A DNA stretch of 64,000 nt from Aliiroseovarius sp. M344 (lineage in GTDB: Bacteria; Pseudomonadota; Alphaproteobacteria; Rhodobacterales; Rhodobacteraceae): assembly GCF_025140835.1 (NCBI RefSeq), contig NZ_CP081153.1:1116001-1180000 (forward strand). Direction: 5' to 3'. The position numbers were made by a program, and so were the translations under genes. The notes under the pieces were generated by a model, which worked only from the letters and a program-made list of their open reading frames with translations, did no database searches and was not told the DNA's origin. This document shows positions 53,495 through 63,168 of the stretch, one piece after another. Numbering within the stretch: position 1 is the first letter of the stretch; every line of letters begins with the position of its first letter.

Positions 53495-54898
53495 TCAGAG
53501 CAAAAGTGGCATCATCAGGCTCGCCATGCTGAGGACGAGGAAAAAGCCTGCCATGTCGGTGATCGTGGTCAGAAGCGGTCCACTGGCCGCCGCCGGGTCT
53601 TGGTTCAACTTCTTCAGCAGAAGTGGCACAACGCCGCCGATTGAAACCGCGATCATGGTGTTAATGGCAAGCGCTGTGCCGATCACGACACCCAGCCACG
53701 GGTTGCCTTTCCAGATCCAGCAGACAATGCCAATCAGCACGCCCAAGGCTAAGCCGTTGATAACGCCAACTGAAATCTCTTTGACCCAAACCCGAAACGC
53801 GTCTTTGGGCTGCACGATGCCCAAAGACAGCTCACGCATGGTGACCCCGACGGCCTGATTGCCGGAACAGCCCGACATGTCCGATACCATCGGCAGGAAC
53901 ACCGCAATGGCGATGACAGCAGCCAGTGTTTCCTCATAGGCCGAAATGACGCTGGCGGCGATGATGTTGAGAACGATGTTGGCCGATAGCCAAGCGAGAC
54001 GTCTGCGAGACCGCAACCAAAGCGGCATCGCGCGCACTTCGTCTCCAACAACACCCTGACGTTTCAAGCTTTCCGACTCGGACCGTTCCAGCGCGGCGGC
54101 ATCGACCGCACTGCGTGAAACGACGCCGACCAGCGATCCATCTTCTTCGACAACCGGCAGGCCAAGGAAGTTGTGTTCGTCGAACAAATCCTGAAGTTCG
54201 TCCAGCGTCGTCGCGACACCGACAGTGAGCGGTGCCACCATGATCGAATTCAGTTTCTCGCTGCGCTTTGCGGTCAACAACCCGCGCAGGGAAACCACGC
54301 CAACCGGATGGTTGTCCGCATCGACCACATAGGGGTGTTGGCCTCTGTACCGTTCGAAATCGTCGTCATCGCTGACCATGCCGCGCAGAACGGACCCGAC
54401 TGTTGCTGTGTCGGGGAATGAAAATGCCTCGGCGACCATCAGGCCACCGGCGGTTTCGTCATCATATTCCGCCAGACGTCGAACATCATCGGCGTCCTCG
54501 GGGTCGAATTTTGCAAGGATGGCCTCGGCGCCAGCCAGTTCAATACCGCCAATCAGGTCGGCTTGAAGGTCTGACGAAAGTTCATCCAGAATCTCGGCCG
54601 CGCGCCCCGCTTCCATACGCTCAACAAGGTCGGTGGCCGCTTCGTAGGGAGCTTCTTCAACCAGTTCCGCAGCAACCTCGACCGGCAGAATTCGGAGCAG
54701 TTGATCGCGATCATCTGCATCCAGTGCCAGCAATTGTCGAAGCGCGGCACTCCGTGGCAGAGGATCGAGCAGGTCGATCAGCGTCTGCTCATCGCCCGCG
54801 TCCAGCGCTGCCTTTACCTGTTCTCGCACGGTTTTCAGATCGCCGACATCCTCGTGAATGTCGTCTGACGTTTCGATAGGATCTTTCTGGTCAGTCAT
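53495..54898 (-). CDS. mgtE: Magnesium transporter MgtE
   Basis: A 467-residue transporter with the standard layout. The N domain has superhelical repeats (LVERMEAGRAAEILDELSSD, GGIELAGAEAILAKFDPEDA). Two CBS domains follow, with YVVDADNHPVGVVSLRGLLT and VVEEDGSLVGVVSRSAVDA. The C-terminal membrane domain of five helices contains MVSDMSGCSGNQAVGVTMRE, the pore signature. It mediates Mg2+ uptake gated by cytoplasmic Mg2+ binding. It is a single gene; no Mg2+ riboswitch could be recognised upstream. Confidence 0.95.
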   Translation of the reverse strand: MTDQKDPIETSDDIHEDVGDLKTVREQVKAALDAGDEQTLIDLLDPLPRSAALRQLLALDADDRDQLLRILPVEVAAELVEEAPYEAATDLVERMEAGRAAEILDELSSDLQADLIGGIELAGAEAILAKFDPEDADDVRRLAEYDDETAGGLMVAEAFSFPDTATVGSVLRGMVSDDDDFERYRGQHPYVVDADNHPVGVVSLRGLLTAKRSEKLNSIMVAPLTVGVATTLDELQDLFDEHNFLGLPVVEEDGSLVGVVSRSAVDAAALERSESESLKRQGVVGDEVRAMPLWLRSRRRLAWLSANIVLNIIAASVISAYEETLAAVIAIAVFLPMVSDMSGCSGNQAVGVTMRELSLGIVQPKDAFRVWVKEISVGVINGLALGVLIGIVCWIWKGNPWLGVVIGTALAINTMIAVSIGGVVPLLLKKLNQDPAAASGPLLTTITDMAGFFLVLSMASLMMPLLL

Positions 54899-55099
54899 GC
54901 TGCTAATCCATTGAGATAGTAAGGAAATATTACGTCTTGCTGTCCTTCACCAACGTGTTTCGACGGGGTGGTTGCCAACCCTTCGCAAATGGTTCGGGCG
55001 TATGTAAGTCAGTCTTTGGTTTTGGTGCGGCACGAACCAAAACGCATTGCGATTGTGCCAGCGCTTTCTTTTGTTAACAGGACGAAGCGCCGGCCCAAC

Positions 55100-55134
55100 A
55101 AAAAAACGCGCCATCCCGTGAATAGGATGGCGCG
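55100..55134 (-). terminator. Rho-independent terminator after the GabT-like gene
   Basis: Read on the minus strand, a perfect 10-bp stem CGCGCCATCC (arms at 55107-55116 and 55125-55134) with an 8-base loop is followed by seven T residues (55100-55106). It lies 18 bases past the stop codon of the aminotransferase at 55152. Confidence 0.95.
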
Positions 55135-55151
55135 GGTGGTCTAAGCGAGGC

Positions 55152-56573
55152 TTACTCAGCCGCGAGTTTTTGTTCTGCAGCGATTGCATCCGCAAGGGCT
55201 GCTTCGAAAATGGCCAGGCCTTCTTCGATCAGGGCATCTGAGGCCGTGAGCGGCACCATGATACGGACGGCGTTGCCATGCATACCGCAACCCAACAGGA
55301 TCAGGCCGCGCTTGAAGGCGTGGGCGATGACGGATTTGGTGAATGCAGCATCCGGTGCCGAGGTTTCGAAGTCGGTCACGAACTCAACCGCCAGCATCGC
55401 GCCGATGCCGCGAATGTCCCACATCCGATAGGGCGCGACCCGCGACCCCATATCCGCAAACCGTGTCCGCATGTGGTCGCCCAAGGCGGTCGAGCGGGCC
55501 AGAAGGCCTTCGCTTTCGATCGCCTCAATGGCGGCAAGGGCTGCTGCGCAAGCCACTGGGTTGCCGCCATATGTGCCACCCAGCCCACCCGGGGCCAGCG
55601 CGTCCATCACATCGGCGCGACCAATGACACCGGCAATGGGGTAACCACCGGCCATGGATTTTGCGACGGTGATCAGATCTGGCACCACACCGGAGTGCTC
55701 GATCGCAAACCAGGTGCCTGTGCGGCCGAAACCGGCCTGAATTTCGTCGGAAATCAACAAGATGCCGTGCTTGTCGCAAATCGCGCGCAGGGCCTGCCAC
55801 ATTTCGGTGGGAACCGGAATATATCCGCCTTCGCCCAGAACTGGCTCCAGAATGATTGCCGCCACACGGTCTGGATCGGCATCCGTCAGGAACAGTGTTT
55901 CCAGCGCATTCAGGGCGTCCTGAACGGTCACGCCATTACGGGCATCCGGGAACGGCGCTCGGAAAATATCTGACGGGAAGGGGCCAACATCTTTTTTGTA
56001 AGGTGATACTTTACCGGTCAGGCCCAAGGTCAACAATGTGCGGCCATGATAGCCACCAGAGAATGCGATGACACCGGGGCGGCCAGTATGCGCGCGTGCG
56101 ATTTTGACTGCATTTTCGACGGCTTCAGCACCGGTTGTCACCAGAAGCGACTTTTTCGCGAAATCGCCGGGTGCAAGCGCGTTCAGCTTTTCAGCAAGGG
56201 CCACATAGGGTTCGTATGGCACGACCTGAAACGAGGTGTGCGTATAAAGGTCTTCCTGCGCCTTTGCTGCGGCAACGACCTTGGCATGCCGGTGCCCGGT
56301 GTTCAAAACCGCGATTCCGCCAGCGAAATCAATGAAGCGATTGCCTTCGACATCCCAAAGCTCGGCGTTTTCGGCCCGAGCGGCGAATATGGGCGCGGCA
56401 GACGCGACCCCACGCGGCACAGCGGCTTCGCGGCGGGTCAGCAGGTCAGCATTGGTTTTTACCTGAGCCTTCGTGCTGGGTGCGGCTGCCGTCTTGGCAG
56501 ATGCCTTTTTGCGTGTGCTGGTGTTTGTTTTTACCGACTTAGCGCGCGGCTTGTTGGGTGTGCGAGTGGTCAT
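55152..56573 (-). CDS. Class III aminotransferase, GabT/PuuE-like, with a Lys-rich N-terminal tail
   Basis: A 473-residue PLP-dependent omega-aminotransferase. Motifs: [58 protein letters not shown] and the PLP lysine in [16 protein letters not shown]. Close relatives convert 4-aminobutyrate to succinate semialdehyde. The first 45 residues ([20 protein letters not shown] and on) are Lys/Thr/Ala-rich, resembling a histone H1-like tail, and are not part of the enzyme fold. The ATG at 56573 has GGAG 7 bases upstream. A perfect palindrome lies 18 bases before the start and probably controls it. Confidence 0.9.
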   Translation of the reverse strand: MTTRTPNKPRAKSVKTNTSTRKKASAKTAAAPSTKAQVKTNADLLTRREAAVPRGVASAAPIFAARAENAELWDVEGNRFIDFAGGIAVLNTGHRHAKVVAAAKAQEDLYTHTSFQVVPYEPYVALAEKLNALAPGDFAKKSLLVTTGAEAVENAVKIARAHTGRPGVIAFSGGYHGRTLLTLGLTGKVSPYKKDVGPFPSDIFRAPFPDARNGVTVQDALNALETLFLTDADPDRVAAIILEPVLGEGGYIPVPTEMWQALRAICDKHGILLISDEIQAGFGRTGTWFAIEHSGVVPDLITVAKSMAGGYPIAGVIGRADVMDALAPGGLGGTYGGNPVACAAALAAIEAIESEGLLARSTALGDHMRTRFADMGSRVAPYRMWDIRGIGAMLAVEFVTDFETSAPDAAFTKSVIAHAFKRGLILLGCGMHGNAVRIMVPLTASDALIEEGLAIFEAALADAIAAEQKLAAE

Positions 56574-56590
56574 GATGCGCTCCATCACAA

Positions 56591-56618
56591 GTATGAGAAT
56601 TGATTAATATTCTCATAC
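56591..56618. promoter_or_regulatory. Operator palindrome upstream of the aminotransferase
   Basis: GTATGAGAAT (56591-56600) and ATTCTCATAC (56609-56618) are perfect 10-base inverted arms around an 8-base spacer. A related single half, TTAATATTCTTATCA (56712-56726), lies just upstream of the divergent PuuR-like gene and matches TTAATATTCTCATAC of the palindrome at 13 of 15 positions. Position suggests repression of the aminotransferase and autoregulation. Confidence 0.7.
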
Positions 56619-56744
56619 ATTGCTTAATAATGTTGTCAACAGATTCGGCGTTCCGGGCGGCTGGTAAGGGATTAACGCAATTATTTTGATTGACTGACTT
56701 CTTCGTGGATGGTTAATATTCTTATCAAGCGATGAGAGGGTGAT

Positions 56745-57326
56745 GTGAAGTTGGATATGGATGTCGGCAGTAAATTGAAGGCCGCGCGAAAAGCAAAAGG
56801 GCTTTCGCAGCGCGACCTAGCAGGGCGAGCTGGACTGACAAATGGTGCCATTTCCTTGATTGAGCAGAACAAAAGCAGCCCCTCGGTTGCGTCGTTGAAG
56901 CGGCTTCTCGACGCGGTTTCCATGACGATGTCCGAGTTTTTTTCGGAGATTGAAGATGAAAAGGCACCGAAGTACTTTTTTGGTGCCAGCGAGTTTACCG
57001 AGCTATCGCCGCAGGATGTTGGGCTGGGGGATGGTGCAGAGCGGGTGTCTTTGCGGCAACTTGGAAATGCGTCGCAGCATTCGCTTCAGGTGCTTCATGA
57101 AACATATCCTCCCGGTGCGGACACGGGCCCGGATATGCTGGCCCATGAAAGTGAGGAGGCCGGGATCGTGGTGTCTGGCGTCATCGAGGTGACGGTCGAG
57201 GATCAGGTGAGGGTGCTCAATCCAGGCGATGGATACCTTTTTGACAGCCGCTTGCCGCACCGCTTTCGCAATATCGGTGACGCACCTTGCGTTGTCGTGA
57301 GCGCTTGTACGCCACCGTCGTTTTGA
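56745..57326 (+). CDS. XRE-cupin transcriptional regulator (PuuR-like)
   Basis: A 193-residue regulator. The N-terminal helix-turn-helix is KLKAARKAKGLSQRDLAGRA followed by GLTNGAISLIEQNKSSPSVA. The C-terminal cupin has EEAGIVVSGVIEVTVEDQVR, then VLNPGDGYLFDSRLPHRFRN. The architecture and length match E. coli PuuR, the putrescine-pathway repressor. It starts with GTG at 56745 behind GAGAGGG; an in-frame ATG at 56757 is the alternative. It is divergent from the GabT-like gene and upstream of the decarboxylase/ATP-grasp set, so both may be targets. Confidence 0.9.
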   Translation: MKLDMDVGSKLKAARKAKGLSQRDLAGRAGLTNGAISLIEQNKSSPSVASLKRLLDAVSMTMSEFFSEIEDEKAPKYFFGASEFTELSPQDVGLGDGAERVSLRQLGNASQHSLQVLHETYPPGADTGPDMLAHESEEAGIVVSGVIEVTVEDQVRVLNPGDGYLFDSRLPHRFRNIGDAPCVVVSACTPPSF

Positions 57327-57922
57327 CGCCGGTATCGCTGTCACGCTCAGCACAGCGGCGCTTGAGTTTGTTGCCAAATGCAAACGGCGTGTTAACGTTT
57401 GGGAGTGATCACGTCGGCCAAAAGCAAGAAGAACAGGGATTTACGAACCAATCGGGAAGGAAAACGTGATTAATGCCCACAAGGCCGCTTATTCAATTTC
57501 AGCTGGGCGATCTGCCCAAACCGCGACTACCCGTCCAATGGTAGAGTTGCGCACGGCAGCCATCGAACGGCCCTTTACGCGTGGCGTCACGCATGACCTT
57601 GCTGCCGAGATATTTCCATCCTATTTGCCAGAAGGTTTCGGCCAAGCTTCAAAGGAAAACCTGACGACCCACTTTCCAAAATTCGCGCAACCTGAAAGAT
57701 CTAATCTGAAGCTCGGTGTCGCCCATCGCAGTCCAGCCAGAACGTTTTTGCGATTAGAATCTGCCACGGCACGGACTGGTCAAGTCGCCCAAGACGTTGC
57801 CGATCTGGATGAGCGCCAACAGGTTTGAATGGAGCAGGTTATTCCGGAATTGATGGTGCAATGACCGTGCACTGAAAATGATAACTGTCGGCAAGATTGT
57901 CGACTTAGGAGACAAGAAAAGA
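57327..57922. other. Intergenic region with one doubtful small frame
   Basis: About 600 bases. A GTG-started frame of 120 codons (57466-57828) has an acceptable Shine-Dalgarno (GGAAGGAAAAC) but no recognisable domain and an unremarkable composition, so it is not called as a gene. The promoter of the nitrilase-decarboxylase operon is expected here. Confidence 0.5.
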
Positions 57923-58882
57923 ATGACACCTTTTGCGATCGCAGGCATCCAGATGCATGTCGCGGCCCTCAACTCCAACGTTGAGGCCATGCGGCACCGG
58001 ATTGACGTTGTTATGGCCCGCTTTCCGTGGACACAGATGGTCCTGTTTTCCGAGCTGGCGCCGTACGGCCCGCTGGATCAGTTTGCACAACCCTTTCCCA
58101 ACGACGTTCTGACACAGTTCCAGGAAGACGCACGCCGGTACGGGATCTGGCTCATTCCCGGATCCATGTTCGAGAAAAGACCCGACGGAAAGATCTACAA
58201 CACGGCCGTGGTCATCAACCCTCAGGGCGAGATTGTGACCAAATACTCCAAGATGTTCCCATTCCGGCCTTACGAAGCCGGGATCTCAGCCGGCACAGAT
58301 TTCTGCATCTTTGATGTGCCGGATGTGGGTCGATTTGGTCTTTCGATCTGTTATGACATCTGGTTCCCCGAAACCACGCGTCAGCTGACCAGCCAGGGGG
58401 TCGAAGTTCTTTTGAACCCGGTTTTGACCGGAACCACCGACCGTGATGCCGAACTGGCTATTGCGCGCGCCACGGCGGCCCAGTTCCAGTGTTATGTCTT
58501 TGCCGTGAACGGTTTGGCCGCGGGCGGGGTCGGCAAATCAATCGTTGTCGATCCGTCGGCGATGGTGCTGCACCAATCGGGCGGCCAAGAAGACATGTTC
58601 CCGATCGAAATCGACCTCGATGTCGTTCGTCGGCAGCGCGAAACAGGCCTGAAGGGTCTTGGTCAAGTCTTGAAAAGCTTCCGGGATCGCGAAGCCGATT
58701 TCCCGATCTACGACCGCACCAGCGGGGCGGATGCGTATTTGCAGACGCTTGGCCCTCTGGCAACGCCGGGGCAGGGCTCTCGGGCCGGTGTCGAGGTGAC
58801 AGATCCGCGGACTGCGCTTGGGGCAAATAAGTTGGCCGCAGCTGCGGTACCAATGTTCAAAGGAAAAACCGGAACAGATTAA
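57923..58882 (+). CDS. Carbon-nitrogen hydrolase (nitrilase superfamily amidase)
   Basis: A 319-residue amidase with the complete Glu-Lys-Cys triad: Glu in LFSELAPYG, Lys in TKYSKMFPFRPYEAG and Cys in GLSICYDIWFPETTR. Members split amides, carbamoyl groups or nitriles; N-carbamoylputrescine amidase (AguB) is one subgroup. The ATG at 57923 follows AGGAG; an ATG at 57878 would add 15 residues. It is the first gene of the plus-strand set with the decarboxylase, ATP-grasp protein and C45 hydrolase. An amide substrate made by the ATP-grasp protein is a possible link. Confidence 0.85.
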   Translation: MTPFAIAGIQMHVAALNSNVEAMRHRIDVVMARFPWTQMVLFSELAPYGPLDQFAQPFPNDVLTQFQEDARRYGIWLIPGSMFEKRPDGKIYNTAVVINPQGEIVTKYSKMFPFRPYEAGISAGTDFCIFDVPDVGRFGLSICYDIWFPETTRQLTSQGVEVLLNPVLTGTTDRDAELAIARATAAQFQCYVFAVNGLAAGGVGKSIVVDPSAMVLHQSGGQEDMFPIEIDLDVVRRQRETGLKGLGQVLKSFRDREADFPIYDRTSGADAYLQTLGPLATPGQGSRAGVEVTDPRTALGANKLAAAAVPMFKGKTGTD

Positions 58883-58938
58883 TACAAAATGGACGCATGC
58901 ACTAAATGCGCCGATGCCAGCAACAAAGGGATGGAAGA

Positions 58939-61689
58939 ATGAATGTTAAATCCGCAGAGGAAAAGCTGCCATCAATCGGCGATTATTACAGTGCAACGCA
59001 ATTGCGGGCGGACAGGTGGAGCGCGCTGCGCGAAACGACGGAGTCCCTTAGGATTCATGGGATAACAGGAAGCCGGGGCAAGTCGCTTCTGGCCACTGCC
59101 GAATCCCTGTTCGAGGCCTTGGCGCCGATCGAAGTCTATTGGGCCTTTCCCGGCGCGCACGCGTTCGAGCATCTGAACCGCTTGCTTGAACAGCGGAATA
59201 TCGACGATCTGTCACATGCCATCCGACGTGTCTCGCGCGCGCTCACGTCGGGCGCGTACCGGCGCCGGAGCATCCCCATTATTGGCGATGAGATAGACAA
59301 CGAAGATTACGAGGATGAAAGCGCGCTGGCCCCTGAAGACCGGGCGCTTGGTCGGCCGTATTTCGAAGTCTTGATCGTCGACAGCGTCAACGAGCACCAG
59401 GAACGGTTCCTTCGCAACAACCTGCATAGGGTCAGGCGGACCGAAGACCCGTTCATATATGAACCCGTCATCGTGCCCAGTCTTGAAGACGCGCTTATGG
59501 GCATTTTGTTCAACCACAATGTGCAAGCAGTAATCGTTCGCCCGGGCCTTGTGCTGAAATCCCGCAACGAATTGCCGATTTTGAAGCAGTTTCTAAGCCG
59601 CATTGGCGACGAAGAAGATGTCGACGCTTTGCAACCCAGCGACTATGGCCCGGAAGCCTGCCGCCTGATCGAAAAGGTACGGCCCGAGCTGGATGCGTAT
59701 TTGATCACAGACCGGTCTGCTGAAGATATCGCTGGGAAGGACCTTGGGCGGTGCCGCCGGGTTTTTTATAATCAGGAAGACTTCCTTGAGCTGCACCTGA
59801 ACATTCTGCGCGGTGTAGGTCGCCGCTATAAGACGCCGTTCTTCACGGCGCTCAAAGAGTATTCAAAGCAGCCGACGGGCGTCTTTCACGCCATGCCGAT
59901 CAGCCGTGGCAAGTCGATCAGCCGGTCCCACTGGATCCAAGACATGGGTGCGTTTTACGGCCCCAATATCTTCCTTGCAGAAACCTCGGCGACGTCCGGT
60001 GGACTGGATAGCCTGCTGGAGCCGCGCGGCCCCATTAAGGAAGCGCAAGATATGGCAGCTCGGGCTTTTGGGTCGAAGCAGACATTCTTTGCAACCAACG
60101 GCACATCGACCTGTAATAAGATTGTCGTGCAATCTCTGGTCAGGCCGGGTGACATCGTGCTTGTCGACCGGGACTGCCACAAGTCGCACCATTATGGGAT
60201 GGTTCTGGCCGGTGCGAATGTCGTCTATATGGACAGCTATCCGCTGCATGAATATTCGATGTACGGGGCGGTGCCGCTTCGGGAGATCAAACACACACTG
60301 CTTAAGCTCAAAGCCGCTGGCAAACTGGATCGGGTGCGCATGGTGTTGCTGACCAATTGCACCTTTGACGGCTTGGTCTACAACGTTCAACGGGTGATGG
60401 AAGAGTGCCTCGCCATCAAGAAGGACCTTGTTTTCCTTTGGGATGAGGCTTGGTTTGCATTTGCACATTTCACGCCGACATATCGACAGCGCACCGCGAT
60501 GGGTGTTGCGAACCTGCTGCGCGAGTCTTTGCGGACGGAAGAGGCGTCTGCAGCTTATGAAGCGCAACAAAAAAAGCTGGAAAATGCGGACGAGGAAACG
60601 TGGTTGAACACCCGGCTTCTGCCCCCTCCGGACGCTCGGGTGCGGGCCTATGCGACACAATCGACCCACAAGACGCTGACATCTTTGCGCCAGGGGTCGA
60701 TGATCCATGTCAACGATCAGGATTTCAAAGGCGAGGTCGAACAAGCCTTCCAAGAAGCCTATATGACGCACACGTCAACATCGCCGAATTATCAGATCAT
60801 CGCGTCCCTTGATGTTGGACGGCGACAAGTCGAGCTTGAAGGCTTTGAATTCGTTCAGCGCCAGATCGAAAGTGCCATGGCAATCCGCAAGGCCGTCATG
60901 ACGCACCCGACGCTGCAGAAGTATTTCAAAGTGTTGACCGTTGGCGACATGATCCCCAGCGAATTCCGTGACAGCGGGACCAACAGCTATTTCGACGCCC
61001 AGCAAGGCTGGACGGATATCTGGGAGGTCTGGGCAACAGACGAATTCGTTCTCGACCCGACACGTGTCACCCTTGCCATCGGTGGAACGGGTTGGGACGG
61101 CGATACGTTCAAGACCAAGATCTTGATGGATAAATATGGCATCCAGATCAACAAGACGTCGCGCAACACCGTTCTTTTCATGACCAATATCGGGACAACC
61201 CGGTCTTCAATCGCATACCTGATCGAGGTCCTCGTCGAAATTGCGAATGATCTGGATGATCTGCTTGACGATGCCTCGAAGATGGAAAAACGTTCTTTTG
61301 AGAACCGCGTTACCGCGCTTGTCGAACATGTCCCACCCCTGCCGGATTTCAGCCGGTTCCACGATGCGTTTCGTGACAGCACGGAAACACCGGAAGGTGA
61401 CATAAGAACCGCCTATTTCCTGTCATATGACGAAGACAATTGTGATTACCTGACCTTGGGTGCTGAATTGGTAGAGAGATTGCGAAACGGCGAAGAGCTC
61501 GTATCAGCATCCTTCATCATTCCGTATCCACCAGGCTTTCCAATTCTGGTGCCAGGCCAGGTGATCAGCCCCGAGATCATAGAGTTCATGGGCGCGCTGG
61601 ATGTCAGCGAAATCCATGGGTATCGCCACGATCTTGGGCTCAGGATTTTCACGCCTGATGCATTGAAAAAGCTGAAAAAGAAGAAATAG
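58939..61689 (+). CDS. Orn/Lys/Arg decarboxylase family protein with long N-terminal region
   Basis: A 916-residue fold-type I PLP decarboxylase. The core spans about residues 310-780: FFATNGTSTCNKIVVQSLVR, VDRDCHKSHHYGMVLAG, Asp502 in LWDEAWFAFAHF, and the PLP lysine at about residue 578 in STHKTLTSLRQGSMIH. A C-terminal domain with FIIPYPPGFPILVPGQ follows. It is clearly longer than biodegradative arginine decarboxylase (about 755 residues) because the part before the core is about 300 residues. The likely reaction is decarboxylation of arginine, lysine, ornithine or a derivative. It is 56 bases after the amidase and 21 bases before the ATP-grasp gene. Confidence 0.88.
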   Translation: MNVKSAEEKLPSIGDYYSATQLRADRWSALRETTESLRIHGITGSRGKSLLATAESLFEALAPIEVYWAFPGAHAFEHLNRLLEQRNIDDLSHAIRRVSRALTSGAYRRRSIPIIGDEIDNEDYEDESALAPEDRALGRPYFEVLIVDSVNEHQERFLRNNLHRVRRTEDPFIYEPVIVPSLEDALMGILFNHNVQAVIVRPGLVLKSRNELPILKQFLSRIGDEEDVDALQPSDYGPEACRLIEKVRPELDAYLITDRSAEDIAGKDLGRCRRVFYNQEDFLELHLNILRGVGRRYKTPFFTALKEYSKQPTGVFHAMPISRGKSISRSHWIQDMGAFYGPNIFLAETSATSGGLDSLLEPRGPIKEAQDMAARAFGSKQTFFATNGTSTCNKIVVQSLVRPGDIVLVDRDCHKSHHYGMVLAGANVVYMDSYPLHEYSMYGAVPLREIKHTLLKLKAAGKLDRVRMVLLTNCTFDGLVYNVQRVMEECLAIKKDLVFLWDEAWFAFAHFTPTYRQRTAMGVANLLRESLRTEEASAAYEAQQKKLENADEETWLNTRLLPPPDARVRAYATQSTHKTLTSLRQGSMIHVNDQDFKGEVEQAFQEAYMTHTSTSPNYQIIASLDVGRRQVELEGFEFVQRQIESAMAIRKAVMTHPTLQKYFKVLTVGDMIPSEFRDSGTNSYFDAQQGWTDIWEVWATDEFVLDPTRVTLAIGGTGWDGDTFKTKILMDKYGIQINKTSRNTVLFMTNIGTTRSSIAYLIEVLVEIANDLDDLLDDASKMEKRSFENRVTALVEHVPPLPDFSRFHDAFRDSTETPEGDIRTAYFLSYDEDNCDYLTLGAELVERLRNGEELVSASFIIPYPPGFPILVPGQVISPEIIEFMGALDVSEIHGYRHDLGLRIFTPDALKKLKKKK

Positions 61690-61710
61690 GGATAGAAAAG
61701 GATACCGAAC

Positions 61711-63162
61711 ATGCCAAAGAAGACACTGAAGAATATCTCTGAAATCCGTCGTTACTTTCATACGAACAAGGATCCCATTTACTTCGTTTCCGCGACCAAC
61801 TTCAACCTGCTCGGACTTGATGAATGGGTGAAAAACTTCAAATATATTTGCTATATGGACTGTTTTGACGGACGCCATCCGAACGTGTTGTGCCCGTCCG
61901 AATTGCCGCATGACGAGTTCCAGTCCATCGAAGACATCAACAACTATCTGCTGCAGCACAAAGAGGTTGTTGATTACATCAAGTCGCGCGGTGGCAAGCC
62001 GAAATTTGTGTTTCTGATGTTTGACGAAACAACCGAGAAACTTGTGAAAGAACTGGGCGGCGAAGTTTGGTTCCCGAAAGCCAAGCTGCGCACGTCCATG
62101 GACAACAAGATAGCGACCGTGCGGATCGGTAATAAGGCGGGTGTGCCATCGGTCCCCAACACGCTAAGCGAAGTGAAAAGCTATGAGCATCTGCGCGAAG
62201 TGACTGAGAAAGCCGGCATCGGGCACGATCTGGTGCTGCAATCTGCTTTTGGCGACAGCGGCCACACGACCTTCTTTATCAAGTCCGAGGCGGATTTCCG
62301 GAAGCATGAACATGAAATTGTCGGCGAAGGCGAAATCAAGATCATGAAGCGGATCGATTGCCGGGGCTCGGCGATCGAGGCCTGTGCAACAAACGAAGGC
62401 ACGATCGTCGGGCCACTTATGACGGAACTGGTCGGCTTCAAAGAACTGACGCCATATCGCGGGGGGTGGTGTGGCAACGAGATATTCTCGACCGCATTTC
62501 CGCCCAAAACCCGCCAGAAGGCGCGCGAGCTGACGTTCAAATTCGGCGAACAGTTGCGGAAAGAAGGGTACCGCGGATATTTCGAGCTCGATTTCCTGAT
62601 CGAGAAGAAGTCGGGTGAAATCTGGCTGGGCGAGTTGAACCCTCGGATCACCGGGGCGTCGTCGATGACCAACCATGCGGCCTTCGCTCATGCAGACGCG
62701 CCGCTGTTCCTGTTCCACCTTCTGGAATTCTCCAAAAAGCCATTCCATCTGGGTGTCGAGGAGCTGAACGCGCGTTGGGCTGATCCAGACATGATCGACA
62801 GTTGGTCACAAATGGTCATCAAACACACTGATGACAGCGTCGATATCATCACAGACTCGCCTCAGTCCGGCATCTACAAGATGTTGCCGGATGGAAGCGT
62901 CGTCTTTGATCGCTTCGACTATCACCGCCGCGCCGTGGAAACCGAGGACGAAGCTTTCTTCCTGCGCATTCTAAGCCCGGGCGACTATCGCTATGAAGGT
63001 GCTGATCTTGGCATCCTTGTTACACGAGGTCGGTCGATGACGCAGGGGTTCCAGTTGACTGATAAATCCAAGAAATGGATCGACGGGATCAAGAATGCGT
63101 TCTCATCGCGGCCACTTCCGTCCGCACAGGCCTTGCAAGATCCGGCATTCAAGATCATGTAA
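61711..63162 (+). CDS. ATP-grasp ligase of unassigned substrate
   Basis: A 483-residue ATP-grasp protein. The core is seen around DLVLQSAFGDSGHTTFFIKS (glycine-rich loop), EGEIKIMKRIDCRGSAIEAC and GYFELDFLIEKKSGEIWLGE followed by LNPRITGASSMTN, with Glu and Asn metal ligands. Such sequences are easily mislabelled biotin carboxylase, but there is no biotin-dependent partner and the protein has extra N- and C-terminal parts. By family logic it would join a carboxylate, via an acyl-phosphate, to an amine. The decarboxylase just upstream could supply that amine. Confidence 0.82.
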   Translation: MPKKTLKNISEIRRYFHTNKDPIYFVSATNFNLLGLDEWVKNFKYICYMDCFDGRHPNVLCPSELPHDEFQSIEDINNYLLQHKEVVDYIKSRGGKPKFVFLMFDETTEKLVKELGGEVWFPKAKLRTSMDNKIATVRIGNKAGVPSVPNTLSEVKSYEHLREVTEKAGIGHDLVLQSAFGDSGHTTFFIKSEADFRKHEHEIVGEGEIKIMKRIDCRGSAIEACATNEGTIVGPLMTELVGFKELTPYRGGWCGNEIFSTAFPPKTRQKARELTFKFGEQLRKEGYRGYFELDFLIEKKSGEIWLGELNPRITGASSMTNHAAFAHADAPLFLFHLLEFSKKPFHLGVEELNARWADPDMIDSWSQMVIKHTDDSVDIITDSPQSGIYKMLPDGSVVFDRFDYHRRAVETEDEAFFLRILSPGDYRYEGADLGILVTRGRSMTQGFQLTDKSKKWIDGIKNAFSSRPLPSAQALQDPAFKIM

Positions 63163-63168
63163 GCCGGT

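Noticed and set aside
54899..55099. Possible Mg2+ riboswitch or other leader before mgtE
   Set aside because: No recognisable M-box or other conserved riboswitch core was found by eye in the minus-strand leader.
57466..57828. GTG-started 120-codon frame between the PuuR-like and amidase genes
   Set aside because: The Shine-Dalgarno is acceptable, but composition is unremarkable, no domain is visible and it lies in a likely promoter region. Left as undecided non-coding.
59863..60771. Minus-strand open frame of 302 codons inside the decarboxylase gene
   Set aside because: Antisense to the PLP core of the decarboxylase, which has all catalytic motifs; no ribosome-binding site or domain on the minus strand.
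61711..63162. Biotin carboxylase call for the ATP-grasp protein
   Set aside because: Only the ATP-grasp core is shared. There is no biotin carrier or carboxyltransferase gene nearby and the N- and C-terminal regions differ.
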